Assembly: GCA_026391115.1 (NCBI GenBank)
Contig: JAPLER010000192.1
Location: 1 to 16,977 of the forward strand
Direction: 5' to 3'
DNA length: 16,977 nt
Source of the DNA: Bacteroidota bacterium
GTDB lineage: Bacteria; Bacteroidota; Bacteroidia; Chitinophagales; Chitinophagaceae
Shown: piece after piece, positions 5,850 through 14,319 of the stretch
Layout: each line of letters opens with the position of its first letter
Numbering within the stretch: position 1 is the stretch's first letter
Position numbers and translations under genes: made by a program
The notes under the pieces: model-generated
The model's input: only the letters and a program-made list of their open reading frames with translations
What the model was told of the DNA's origin: nothing
Database searches by the model: none

Positions 5850-8060
5850 ATGATTAATCAAATTGTAACAATGAGTGAAGATGGAGGTAAAACCTTTAAA
5901 ACTATTATTCCATACAGAGGTGTGCATCCAGATCATCACGCTTTTTGGATAAACCCAAATGACCCTAATTTTATTATTGATGGAAATGATGGAGGCATTG
6001 GTATTACAAGAGATAGAGGTAAAACATGGATGTTTGATGAGAAGCTTCCTGTGGGGCAATTCTATCATATTAACGTAGATAATCAAATGCCATATAATGT
6101 AATGGGTGGAATGCAGGATAATGGTAGCTGGCGTGGACCTGCATATACTTGGATTGATGGTGGCATCAGAAATTTTTATTGGGAAAGTTTATATGGTGGT
6201 GATGGATTTGATGTAATGCCTGACCCTGAAGAAAATGATTGGGTATATACTATGAGTCAAGAAGGAAATGTAGTGAGAACAAATGTTACAACTGGAGAAG
6301 TTTGGGGTATTAAACCTCCGCAGCTAGATAAAAAAACTCGTTTACGTTTCAACTGGAATAGTGCTATTGCTCAAGATCCATTCAATAAAAAAACAATTTA
6401 TTTTGGTAGTCAGTTTGTGCATAAAAGTACTAACAAAGGAGTAAGTTGGGAAACTATTAGCACTGATTTGACCAACAACGATTCTGCACAAATAGATCAA
6501 AGTAAAAATGGTGGTATAAGTGTAGATATTACAGGGGCAGAGAATCATTGTACCATACTTTGTATAGAACCAAGTTCTGTACAAAAAGATATATTATGGG
6601 TGGGTACAGATGATGGTAATGTACAACTAACAAAAGATGGTGGCAAAACATGGATAAATGTTTCAACTAACATAAAAGGTATAGCAAAAGGAATATGGAT
6701 ACCACAAATACGTGCCAGCAAACACAATGCAGCAGAGGCTTTTGTAGTAATGAATGATTATAGAAGAGGTGATTTTAAACCTTATATTTTCAGAACAACA
6801 GATTTTGGTAAAACTTGGACTAGACTGGTTGATGAAAAAAAAGTAACTGGTTATGCTTTATGTGTTATTCAAGATCCTGTAGAGGCTAATTTGATTTTTG
6901 TAGGTACAGAACAAGGTTTATGGATGAGTTTTGATAATGGCATTAGTTTTCAGCAATTTAAAAATGGTTATCCAAGTGTGTCTACTTATGACTTAGCTAT
7001 TCAAGAACGAGAAGCAGATTTGTGTATTGCTACATTTGGTAGAAGTTTGTGGGTGCTTGATGATATAAGACCTTTACGTAAACTAGCTGCAGCAAAGGGT
7101 TCTGTTGAAAATGCCTTGACTGTTTTCAATGCCCCCACAGGTATACAAGCCTCATTTAAAAATACACCAGGTTATCAATGGAGTACCTGGGGTGTATGGG
7201 ATGCAGAAAATAGAAAAGCTGGTTTGCCAATATCTTACTATGTAAAAGACTTTCCAAAGAAAGAGAAAAAAGAAAACGACACTGCTGAAAAAGATGACAA
7301 AAAAGAAGAAACTAAAAAAGTGGTAGATGATAGTGTTATAGTAAAAATTTATGATGAAACCAACGCTTTAATTAGAACATTAAAATGGAAAGCAGATAGT
7401 GGCTTTAATAGAAGAGTATGGAATATGGATGAAAAAGGATACAGACAAATTGGTGCTGCAAAACCAAAAGATAATGCCCCAGAACCAAGTGGTATAAAGG
7501 TTTTTCCAGGCAATTATAAGATTGTAATTGCTTTGGGTAAAGAAAAAGATAGTACCATAGTAACTGTAAAAGATGACCCAAGATTTGAAGACAGAACTAC
7601 AGTTAAACAGTTACAAAAAATATTGCAGATAAGACTTAGAAAAAGTGCTGATAAATTGAATGATGCAATGGATAAACTTACTGATGCCGAAGACGTGATA
7701 ACCAAAGTGAATGCATTAATAAAAGGAGAAAAAGGAAATGATGTTGACAGCATTACAAAGCAAACTAAGAGTATTGAAAGAGAAATAAAATCTATTAGAG
7801 AATTTATTAAAGGAAAAGAACAAGAAAAGCAGGGATATGGTCAAGTGCCACAAACTACTGTGATTAATGTTTATAACGAAGCTCAACAATACATAAGAAA
7901 CAAAAATGTTATACCGAGCGTGCAGGAAGAAAAACTTGTAGCATATGCAGAAGAATATGTGCAACAAGCATTGGATAAGATTAATTTATTTTTAGATAGT
8001 AGTTGGAGTAGTTATAAACGATTCGTCGAAAGTCAACCGTTAAAATTATTCAAGAAGTAA
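5850..8060 (+). CDS. VPS10/sortilin-like Asp-box propeller protein, C-terminal fragment
   Basis: This is the remainder of the propeller protein. The frame opens after a stop at 5730-5732 and reads the second repeat copy in the original phase; the first ATG in frame is 5850, with TTG at 5844. Further Asp boxes continue: MSEDGGKTF, ITRDRGKTW, KSTNKGVSW, LTKDGGKTW, RTTDFGKTW and MSFDNGISF. The motif CIATFGRSLWVLDDI closes the propeller, as is usual in this family. A Lys/Glu-rich stretch (KKEKKENDTAEKDDKKEE) follows, then a FlgD-like Ig segment (VKIYDETNALIRTLKW, VWNMDEKGYRQIG) and a helical Lys-rich C-terminus with no clear sorting domain. Without a signal peptide this piece would not be exported if translated alone, so the locus is probably a pseudogene, a reversible off-state or an assembly artefact. 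Confidence 0.75.
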   Translation: MINQIVTMSEDGGKTFKTIIPYRGVHPDHHAFWINPNDPNFIIDGNDGGIGITRDRGKTWMFDEKLPVGQFYHINVDNQMPYNVMGGMQDNGSWRGPAYTWIDGGIRNFYWESLYGGDGFDVMPDPEENDWVYTMSQEGNVVRTNVTTGEVWGIKPPQLDKKTRLRFNWNSAIAQDPFNKKTIYFGSQFVHKSTNKGVSWETISTDLTNNDSAQIDQSKNGGISVDITGAENHCTILCIEPSSVQKDILWVGTDDGNVQLTKDGGKTWINVSTNIKGIAKGIWIPQIRASKHNAAEAFVVMNDYRRGDFKPYIFRTTDFGKTWTRLVDEKKVTGYALCVIQDPVEANLIFVGTEQGLWMSFDNGISFQQFKNGYPSVSTYDLAIQEREADLCIATFGRSLWVLDDIRPLRKLAAAKGSVENALTVFNAPTGIQASFKNTPGYQWSTWGVWDAENRKAGLPISYYVKDFPKKEKKENDTAEKDDKKEETKKVVDDSVIVKIYDETNALIRTLKWKADSGFNRRVWNMDEKGYRQIGAAKPKDNAPEPSGIKVFPGNYKIVIALGKEKDSTIVTVKDDPRFEDRTTVKQLQKILQIRLRKSADKLNDAMDKLTDAEDVITKVNALIKGEKGNDVDSITKQTKSIEREIKSIREFIKGKEQEKQGYGQVPQTTVINVYNEAQQYIRNKNVIPSVQEEKLVAYAEEYVQQALDKINLFLDSSWSSYKRFVESQPLKLFKK

Positions 8061-8068
8061 TAACAATT

Positions 8069-8097
8069 AAAAAGCCTCACTAAGTGAGGCTTTTTTT
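8069..8097. terminator. Bidirectional terminator (propeller gene / tRNA-Asp)
   Basis: A5 precedes GCCTCAC (8074-8080), then a TAA loop, GTGAGGC (8084-8090) and T7 (8091-8097). The minus strand also reads as a hairpin with a T tract, directly after the tRNA-Asp 3' end (8099), so one element can serve both genes. Confidence 0.85.
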
Positions 8098-8098
8098 G

Positions 8099-8172
8099 CG
8101 GACCGGACGGGACTCGAACCCGCGACCTCCGCCGTGACAGGGCGGCATTCTAACCAACTGAACTACCGATCC
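8099..8172 (-). tRNA. tRNA-Asp (anticodon GTC)
   Basis: A 74-nt cloverleaf read on the minus strand. The acceptor 5' GGATCGG pairs with CCGGTCC, with one G-U pair and discriminator G. The D arm is GTTCAGTTGGTTAGAAT. The anticodon stem-loop is CCGCC-CTGTCAC-GGCGG with anticodon GTC (plus-strand bases 8136-8138), and the T arm contains GGGTTCGAGTCCC. The CCA end is not encoded (CAA follows). Confidence 0.97.
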
Positions 8173-8296
8173 GTTTTCAAAATAAATATTACTTTATTTC
8201 TCAATTGGGTTGCAAATATATAGGGAACAATTTCACATCAACAAAAATTTTATAAAAAAAATTCAACCCCTATTTTTACAGCCCTAAATTTAATGT

Positions 8297-9265
8297 ATGC
8301 CAGAGTACCCAAATAGACAGTTTTTAGATTTTGAACAGCCTATCAAAACGCTGTATGAAGAAAAAGATAAGTTGAAACAGTCTTCTGAAAAAAGCAAGAT
8401 TGATCATACTGATGGTATTTTAAAAATTGAAGAAGCTATTGTTGCTAAAAGAAAAGAAATTACAGAACACCTTACTCCTTGGCAAAGAGTTCAGTTAAGT
8501 CGTCATCCAGATAGGCCTTATACATTAAAATATATTGACAAAATTTTTACCGATTTTGTTGAGTTACACGGTGACAGAAATGTTAAAGATGATAAAGCAA
8601 TGGTTGGCGGTTTTGCACAATTAAATGGCGAAACTGTTATGGTTATAGGTCAGCAAAAAGGAATTAATACCAAAGCTCGTCAGTTGCGGAATTTTGGTAT
8701 GGCTAATCCTGAAGGTTATCGCAAGGCCCTACGCTTAATGCGTTTGGCAGAAAAATTTAATAAACCTGTAATTACTTTTGTAGATACACCTGGTGCATAT
8801 CCTGGGTTGGAAGCAGAAGAACGTGGGCAAGGAGAAGCCATTGCAAGAAATATTTACGAAATGATTCGCCTTAAAGTGCCCATTATTGTTATTATTATTG
8901 GTGAAGGTGCAAGTGGTGGTGCATTTGGGATTGGCATTGGAGATAGAACTTTAATGATGGAGAATACTTGGTACACTGTAATTAGCCCAGAAAGCTGTAG
9001 TAGCATTTTATGGCGTACTTGGGAAAAAAAGGAAATTGCTGCTGAGCAATTACGCCTTACATCTATTGATATGAAAGGATTTGGGCTTGTTGATGAGGTT
9101 GTTTCTGAACCTCTTGGTGGTGCACATTGGGATTATGATGATGCATCAAACATATTAAAGAACAGTATATTAAAAAACTTAGAAGAACTTAGAAGCATTG
9201 ACGCCAATGCCAGAGTTGAACAACGTATTGAGAAATATGGCAAAATGGGTTTTTGGGAAGAATAG
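8297..9265 (+). CDS. accA: Acetyl-CoA carboxylase carboxyltransferase subunit alpha
   Basis: AccA pairs with AccD to move the carboxyl group from biotin on AccB to acetyl-CoA, forming malonyl-CoA for fatty-acid synthesis in the cytoplasm. At 322 aa it is full length. Recognisable blocks: FLDFEQPIKTLYEE at the N-terminus, LTPWQRVQLSRHPDRPYTLKYI, FVELHGDRN, FVDTPGAYPGLEAEERGQ (from residue 161) and the oxyanion-hole GEGASGGA (202-209). ATG 8297 gives MPEYPNRQFLDFEQ, matching family starts; the upstream ATG at 8293 is in another frame. dapA begins 36 bp after the stop, so the two are probably co-transcribed. Confidence 0.97.
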   Translation: MPEYPNRQFLDFEQPIKTLYEEKDKLKQSSEKSKIDHTDGILKIEEAIVAKRKEITEHLTPWQRVQLSRHPDRPYTLKYIDKIFTDFVELHGDRNVKDDKAMVGGFAQLNGETVMVIGQQKGINTKARQLRNFGMANPEGYRKALRLMRLAEKFNKPVITFVDTPGAYPGLEAEERGQGEAIARNIYEMIRLKVPIIVIIIGEGASGGAFGIGIGDRTLMMENTWYTVISPESCSSILWRTWEKKEIAAEQLRLTSIDMKGFGLVDEVVSEPLGGAHWDYDDASNILKNSILKNLEELRSIDANARVEQRIEKYGKMGFWEE

Positions 9266-9301
9266 TTTTAATATTTTTTCAACATTTATAATCATTAATT
9301 T

Positions 9302-10192
9302 GTGTCTTTAGTTAATACATTATCACATACAGGCATTGCCATTATTACTCCATTTCAAAATGATGAATCGATAGATTTTGATGCATTGGGAAAATTGATT
9401 GATTACAATATTGAGAATGGTGTAAATTATATTGTAAGCCTTGGTACAACAGGCGAAACGCCAGTTTTAGACTTTGAAGAAAAGAAAGATATTTTGCAAT
9501 ATACTTTTGAAAAAGTAAACAACAGAGTACCAGTAGTTGTTGGTGTTGGTGGTAATAATACCAAAGCTGTTATCAATGAAATAAATAGTTTGCCAGTTGA
9601 TAAAGCTGTTGCCATTTTAAGTGCATCTCCCAACTATAATAAGCCTACACAAGAAGGTATTTTTTTACATTATAAAGCTATTGCAGAAAACGCTGCAAAA
9701 CCAATACTGTTATACAATGTGCCTGGTAGAACTGGCAAAAATGTAGATGCAGCAACAATTGTAAAACTGTCTCACGAAGTAGAGAATATTAAAGGCATAA
9801 AAGAAGCAACAAGTGATATACAGCAGTGTATGGAAATTGTGAGAGATTGTCCTAAAGATTTCCTAATTGTAAGTGGCGATGATGCTTTGTGTTGTGGACA
9901 GATTGCTTTGGGTTTTAAAGGCGTAATAAGTGTAGCTGCACAAGCTTTACCAAACCAATTTACACAGATGGTTAATCTTTCTATACAATATAAATTTGAT
10001 GAAGCAAGAGCTATTCAGTATAAATTATTGAAGGGCTATGACTATCTTTTTGCAGAAAATAATCCTGCTGGAGTTAAAGCTTTTTTATACGAATTGGGCT
10101 TAATAGAAAATATAATGCGATTGCCTGTAACACCTGTTTCTGCTGCATTGCAAGATAAAATTAAAGAGTATCTTAAAACTTTAGCATCATAA
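9302..10192 (+). CDS. dapA: 4-hydroxy-tetrahydrodipicolinate synthase
   Basis: DapA condenses pyruvate with aspartate-semialdehyde, the first committed step toward diaminopimelate and lysine. The (beta/alpha)8 aldolase motifs are present: GTTGET (48-53), SPNYNKP (109-115), LYNVPGRTG (137-145, with the catalytic Tyr138 and Arg143) and the Schiff-base lysine K167 in IKEATSD. At 296 aa it is normal in length. The start is GTG 9302, since no ATG lies upstream in frame and the conserved sequence begins within ten residues. It sits 36 bp after accA and 24 bp before the DUF1648 gene. Confidence 0.96.
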   Translation: MSLVNTLSHTGIAIITPFQNDESIDFDALGKLIDYNIENGVNYIVSLGTTGETPVLDFEEKKDILQYTFEKVNNRVPVVVGVGGNNTKAVINEINSLPVDKAVAILSASPNYNKPTQEGIFLHYKAIAENAAKPILLYNVPGRTGKNVDAATIVKLSHEVENIKGIKEATSDIQQCMEIVRDCPKDFLIVSGDDALCCGQIALGFKGVISVAAQALPNQFTQMVNLSIQYKFDEARAIQYKLLKGYDYLFAENNPAGVKAFLYELGLIENIMRLPVTPVSAALQDKIKEYLKTLAS

Positions 10193-10216
10193 CAGTTAGC
10201 TTCTGAATACGAAAAT

Positions 10217-10723
10217 ATGTATACCAAGGAAGAACGACCGATATTAGAAATAGTTTTATCAAAAACTGATAAACGCTTAGATTTTTTTTCTTCATTCTTC
10301 TTTATTTTATTATGGTGTATTTCAATTACTGAATTTGTTTATTTGCCTGATATAATTCCTATTCATTTTGATTTTGCTGGCAAACCAGATAATTATGGTA
10401 GTAAATTCACTTTATTTATTTTACCCTTTATTATATCTCTTGTATTTATTTTGTTTTCTTATTTATGTAAGCGTCCACATATCTTTAATTACCCCTCAAA
10501 AATTACAAACGAAAATGCTGTCAGGCTATACAGTATTGCTACACAAATGTTGCGAGCTTTAAAATTAGGTATTACTTTTTTCTGTACTCTCATATTAATA
10601 TTTGTTTATCTTACAATTAAGCATAAGAATATTAATTTTGGTGTTTTTATTTTGCCATTAATATTTTGTACTATTCTTTTTCCAACAATTTATTACTGCG
10701 TTAAATTAATGCGTAGTAAATGA
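10217..10723 (+). CDS. DUF1648 domain-containing membrane protein
   Basis: A 168-aa integral membrane protein with about four hydrophobic helices (residues ~23-43, 64-84, 115-134 and 140-161). The loop after helix 1 reads YLPDIIPIHFDFAGKPDNYG (42-61), the hallmark of DUF1648 (LPdxIPxHFnxxGxPDgyG). RPHIFNYPSKITNENA (86-101) is typical of Bacteroidota members. The family is related to the membrane part of SdpI-like immunity proteins, but no specific function is known for this form. It follows dapA by 24 bp and may simply be carried in the same transcript. The start is ATG 10217. Confidence 0.8.
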   Translation: MYTKEERPILEIVLSKTDKRLDFFSSFFFILLWCISITEFVYLPDIIPIHFDFAGKPDNYGSKFTLFILPFIISLVFILFSYLCKRPHIFNYPSKITNENAVRLYSIATQMLRALKLGITFFCTLILIFVYLTIKHKNINFGVFILPLIFCTILFPTIYYCVKLMRSK

Positions 10724-10769
10724 TTCTTTTTAAAATATAAATACATTTCAAATTACTTTCATTAGATTT

Positions 10770-10787
10770 ATTTCAAAAGTTTGAAAT
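10770..10787. promoter_or_regulatory. Inverted repeat, possible operator for the sugar transporter operon
   Basis: ATTTCAAA-AG-TTTGAAAT is a perfect 8-bp inverted repeat just upstream of the candidate promoter at 10797-10827. A further half-site ATTTCAAA lies at 10745-10752, 25 bp away. This is a plausible repressor or activator site, but AT-rich DNA makes chance matches possible. Confidence 0.35.
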
Positions 10788-10796
10788 GATATTACA

Positions 10797-10827
10797 TTTT
10801 GCCACAAAAAAAAATCCACTATTTTTA
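10797..10827 (+). promoter_or_regulatory. Candidate promoter of the MFS-ROK operon
   Basis: TTTTG (10797-10801), an 18-bp spacer and TATTTTTA (10820-10827) follow the Bacteroidota TTTG / TAnnTTTG pattern with one mismatch. The ATG is 21 bp further on. Confidence 0.45.
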
Positions 10828-10848
10828 TGGCCAAGCTAATATTGCTAT

Positions 10849-12555
10849 ATGAATCAATCAACTAAACAAGTTACAAATTATGGAGCCCTTAGTACACTAG
10901 TAACTGTATTTTTCTTTTGGGGTTTTATTGCTGCCGGCAATAGTGTTTTTATCCCCTTTTGTAAAAATTATTTTCACTTAGATCAATTTCAAAGTCAGCT
11001 TGTTGATTTTGCATTTTATCTTGCCTACTATATAGGAGCTTTATTTTTATTTGTTTATGGAACATTTGCAGGTAAAGATTTGGTAGGCACATGGGGCTAT
11101 AAAAAAAGTATTGTGTATGGCTTGTTGTTTTCTGCAATAGGAGCTACAGCTATGATTTTGGCTGTAAATGGGCAATCGTTTCCAGGTATGTTAATTGGGC
11201 TTTTTATTGTAGCACTTGGTTTTAGTTTACAACAAACAGCAGCCCAGCCTTTTGCTATTTCACTAGGAGATGAAAGTACTGGTAATACAAGGGTTAATTT
11301 AGGTGGGGGTATAAACTCATTGGGTACTACTATTGGACCATTGGTTGTTGCTATTGCTTTGTTTGGTAGTGCAGCAAGTGTGTGCGATGATGAAATTAAT
11401 AAACTACCATTAATTAAAGTAATCTATTTATATGTATGTGTAGGTTTATTATTTGTTGGTGCAGCAATATTATTTGCTACTGCAAAAAAAGTTCCTGCAG
11501 GTTGTATTGAAGAAAAAACTGAAAAGTCTACAAAAGCTTTAACATCACTTTTAATGCTAACTGGATTATTAATCATTGCATTTATACCAGTGTTTTCAAG
11601 CTATAAAGGAGAAACAATTGAGAAGGTAGAAAGTATTAAAAAAACTTATTCTGTACAATCAAAACAAATAACTGATTTGGAATGTAGTTTAGGCAAAAAA
11701 ACTAATGAAGAAAGGGTTGCAGTATATAAACAAATTGATGATATTAAAGCTACATACAAAACTCAAACAGATGAAATAAATGGATTGATGAAACCTATTG
11801 AGCACAAAAGATTAACTTGGTTACTTATTGCTTTAGGTTTGGTTACCATTGGTTTACCAGTACTTAATAGAACAGCATCAAAACAAAAAGATGGCTGGGG
11901 TGCAATGCAATATCCTCAATTGGTATTGGGTATGTTAGCTATATTTATTTATGTGGGTGTTGAGGTTGCCATTGGTAGTAACTTAGGAGAGTTATTAAAA
12001 CAAAAAGATTTTGGTGGTTATCGTTCATCAGAGATTGCACCATTCATTGCAATGTACTGGGGTAGTTTAATGGTTGGAAGATGGACAGGAGCTATTGGAG
12101 CTTTTGACTTTGCCGAAAATACAAAAAAATATTTAAAATTATTCACTCCATTTTTAGCATTTGGTATAGTACTATTATTAACACATTTGGCTGGGCATTT
12201 TGGTGTAATTGCAATGTTGGTTGGATTATTTAGTAGTGGCAATATTGCAATTTATGCAATACTTAGTGGGGGTTTATCCTGCTCAATTATGTGGCCATCT
12301 ATTTTTACATTGTCAGTTGCTGGTTTAGGAAAATATACGAGTCAGGCATCTGCTTTTTTAATTATGATGATTTTGGGTGGTGGTATTGTGCCACCAATTC
12401 AAGGAAAATTATCAGATGTTATCGGTATCCATAACTCATTTATAGTACCTGTATTTTGTTTTGGATATCTAACATTCTTTGCATTTATTGTAAAAGGAAT
12501 TTTAAGAAAACAAGGTATTGACTACGAAAATGCTACATCAACTTCGGCTCACTAA
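10849..12555 (+). CDS. FucP/GluP-type MFS sugar transporter with extra helical hairpin
   Basis: An inner-membrane sugar:proton symporter of the FucP / glucose-galactose (GluP) branch of the MFS. Family features: GALSTLVTVFFFWGFIAAGN in helix 1, GFSLQQTAAQPFAISLG in helix 4, NLGGGINSLGTTIGPL in helix 5, MYWGSLMVGRWTGA in helix 8 and SIMWPSIFTLSVAGLGKYTS in helix 10. At 568 aa it is well above the usual ~420-440. The excess is an insert between helices 6 and 7: an extra hydrophobic segment (~227-250), a charged coiled-coil-like stretch (254-321) and a second hydrophobic segment (322-341). With a cytoplasmic N-terminus this predicts 14 helices and a periplasmic coiled coil. The ROK kinase starts 12 bp downstream, so the pair likely imports and phosphorylates a hexose. 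The exact sugar is not determinable. Confidence 0.88.
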   Translation: MNQSTKQVTNYGALSTLVTVFFFWGFIAAGNSVFIPFCKNYFHLDQFQSQLVDFAFYLAYYIGALFLFVYGTFAGKDLVGTWGYKKSIVYGLLFSAIGATAMILAVNGQSFPGMLIGLFIVALGFSLQQTAAQPFAISLGDESTGNTRVNLGGGINSLGTTIGPLVVAIALFGSAASVCDDEINKLPLIKVIYLYVCVGLLFVGAAILFATAKKVPAGCIEEKTEKSTKALTSLLMLTGLLIIAFIPVFSSYKGETIEKVESIKKTYSVQSKQITDLECSLGKKTNEERVAVYKQIDDIKATYKTQTDEINGLMKPIEHKRLTWLLIALGLVTIGLPVLNRTASKQKDGWGAMQYPQLVLGMLAIFIYVGVEVAIGSNLGELLKQKDFGGYRSSEIAPFIAMYWGSLMVGRWTGAIGAFDFAENTKKYLKLFTPFLAFGIVLLLTHLAGHFGVIAMLVGLFSSGNIAIYAILSGGLSCSIMWPSIFTLSVAGLGKYTSQASAFLIMMILGGGIVPPIQGKLSDVIGIHNSFIVPVFCFGYLTFFAFIVKGILRKQGIDYENATSTSAH

Positions 12556-12567
12556 AAAATATCAAAA

Positions 12568-13530
12568 ATGAATCAACAACTTGCTTTAGGAATAGACATT
12601 GGTGGAACTAATACTGTATTTGGAATTGTAGATCATAGAGGAGATATACAATATAGAGGAGCCATTTCTACTAAAAAACATTTAAAAATAGAAGATTATA
12701 TAAACGAGCTATACGAGGCAGTTTTACCTGCAATTGAACAAGTAGGAGGAAAGGCTGCTATAAGAGGTATAGGTATTGGTGCTCCAAATGGTAATTACTA
12801 TAAAGGTACGATTGAATATGCACCCAATTTGAATTGGAAAGGAATAGTGCCAGTAACAGAAATGATTACTGAAAAATTTGATTTGCCAAGTGCATTAACC
12901 AATGACGCTAATGCAGCTGCAGTAGGAGAAATGATGTATGGTGCAGCAAAAGGAATGAAAGATTTTATAATGATTACTTTAGGCACGGGTGTGGGTAGTG
13001 GTATTGTTGCCAATGGAAGTTTGATTTTGGGACACGATGGTTTTGCTGGAGAATTGGGACACACCATTATTATTCCTAATGGACGACAACATTGGGGAAC
13101 AAATGCAAAAGGAAGTTTAGAAGCTTATTGTAGTGCAACAGGTGTTAGATTAACGGCTATTGAAATGCTTGAAAATAGTAAAACAGACTCTTTAATGCGT
13201 AATTATGCCAAAGAGGAAATTGATAGTAGAGTGGTTTATGATTGTGCTATGCAAGGCGATGTTATTGCCAACGAAGTATATGCTTTTACTGGAGATATTT
13301 TAGGAAAAGCTCTAGCGAATTTTACAATGTTCAGCAGTCCCGAAGCAATTATTTTATTTGGAGGATTATGCAAAGCTGGAGATTTAATTTTAACGCCAAC
13401 TAAAAAAGCAATGGAAGAAAATCTACTTCCTATTTTTCAAAATAAAGTGAAACTTGTTTTTAGTGAGTTGAAAGAGGCAGATGCAGCAGTGCTAGGTGCA
13501 AGTGCATTGGTATGGGAAATGAAATCGTAA
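12568..13530 (+). CDS. ROK family sugar kinase (glucokinase-like)
   Basis: ROK kinases phosphorylate hexoses such as glucose or N-acetyl sugars using ATP. The phosphate-binding motif GIDIGGTNTVFGIVD lies at 8-22, the catalytic Asp is D113 in LTNDANAAAVGE, the second glycine-rich loop is TLGTGVGSGIV, and the sugar/zinc histidine is H165 in GFAGELGH. At 320 aa it is normal. The zinc-binding CxCGxxGC cluster expected next is absent: the region reads GRQHWGTNAKGSLEAY (172-187), so the protein has lost the structural zinc or belongs to a zinc-free branch. The strong match to Bacteroides-type glucokinases (GAPNGNYYKGTIEYAPNLNW) favours glucokinase. It lies 12 bp behind the sugar transporter, in one operon. 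Confidence 0.9.
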   Translation: MNQQLALGIDIGGTNTVFGIVDHRGDIQYRGAISTKKHLKIEDYINELYEAVLPAIEQVGGKAAIRGIGIGAPNGNYYKGTIEYAPNLNWKGIVPVTEMITEKFDLPSALTNDANAAAVGEMMYGAAKGMKDFIMITLGTGVGSGIVANGSLILGHDGFAGELGHTIIIPNGRQHWGTNAKGSLEAYCSATGVRLTAIEMLENSKTDSLMRNYAKEEIDSRVVYDCAMQGDVIANEVYAFTGDILGKALANFTMFSSPEAIILFGGLCKAGDLILTPTKKAMEENLLPIFQNKVKLVFSELKEADAAVLGASALVWEMKS

Positions 13531-13564
13531 CTTCTTTTAATAACTAAAACCTGAATTGTATATT

Positions 13565-13591
13565 AACATTAAGTTATGTTGTAGTTTTTTT
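13565..13591 (+). terminator. Weak possible terminator after the ROK kinase gene
   Basis: AACAT and ATGTT arms around a 6-nt loop (13565-13580), followed by GTAG and a T7 run. The stem is only 5 AT-rich base pairs, so support is weak. Confidence 0.25.
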
Positions 13592-13750
13592 ATATTTTTT
13601 TTAACATTTCATTATTTTTTCCCTTTTCTTTGTAAATGAAAAACTTTCTTTCATACTATACTATGATTAAAACAATGTCCAAAGACCAATATATGAAAAT
13701 AAGTTTGTTGCTTTTAATGAAGTAAAAAAAGAAGACATTGTTTTGATATA

Positions 13751-13767
13751 ATCATTGTGACAATGAT
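13751..13767. repeat. Inverted repeat in spacer
   Basis: ATCATTGT, one base, ACAATGAT: a perfect 8-bp inverted repeat that could be a protein-binding site. It lies 553 bp upstream of the nearest start codon, so it has no assigned role. Confidence 0.4.
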
Positions 13768-13992
13768 AGTGTTTATATAGCTTGCAAGAGATGTGAGACT
13801 TTTTTCTTGAAATGACTTTAACTATACTACAAACTATGGTAAAATCATTTTGCAATGAACTATAGTTTATTAAATTTTAATCTTAGAATAAAATTAATTC
13901 ACGTAGTTAATCTAATTCAATAGATTACAAAATGAATTGTATAATTTCTCGTTTTTAACGTCGAAAGAGTTTTTGGGGTTTCAAAGTTTGAG

Positions 13993-14045
13993 AATTGAAT
14001 TTTTGAATCCTTGATTTATGGATTTCAATTTTTAAGCATTCAATT
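13993..14045. repeat. Nested stem-loop in spacer
   Basis: Outer arms AATTGAAT (13993-14000) and ATTCAATT (14038-14045) are exactly complementary. Inside them, TTGAATCC (14003-14010) pairs with GGATTTCAA (14020-14028) with a single bulged T. Two nested helices in one 53-nt element suggest a structured RNA or a small mobile/repeat relic. Confidence 0.35.
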
Positions 14046-14319
14046 AAAAGTTAATAAATAATTTATTGTTTGTTAACTATAAATATTGACAATTTACTTT
14101 TTTCCCTAACGACAAAGTCCTCAGTGTATTTTACAAATTTTCATTTTATTGACCAATTTCTAAAAAAATATGATTAACATACTATCCCCCTTATTTAAGT
14201 GGTCTTTTGAGAGTTTGATTAAAGATATTTTTGCATACATTAAGGTTATTTATTTTTTAATCATTGACCTAAAACAATAGTTGATTTTATAATAAACAAG
14301 TATAATTTATATTAGAAAT

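Larger units (their letters stand above)
13531..14319. other. AT-rich non-coding spacer
   Basis: About 790 bp with no supportable gene; the longest plus-strand frame starting at an ATG that I checked is 20 codons (13663-13725). Structures visible: a weak hairpin at 13565-13580 followed by a T run (possible end of the ROK transcript), a perfect inverted repeat ATCATTGT-G-ACAATGAT at 13751-13767, and a nested stem-loop at 13993-14045. The promoter of the large gene at 14320 should lie in the right part, but I see no convincing TAnnTTTG box. Confidence 0.6.

Noticed and set aside
8271..8280. TATTTTTAC before accA as a promoter
   Set aside because: It resembles a -7 box, but no TTG lies at the required distance upstream.
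13663..13725. 20-codon frame (MIKTMSKDQYMK...) in the spacer
   Set aside because: Too short, with no recognisable motif, promoter or leader-peptide pattern; expected by chance.
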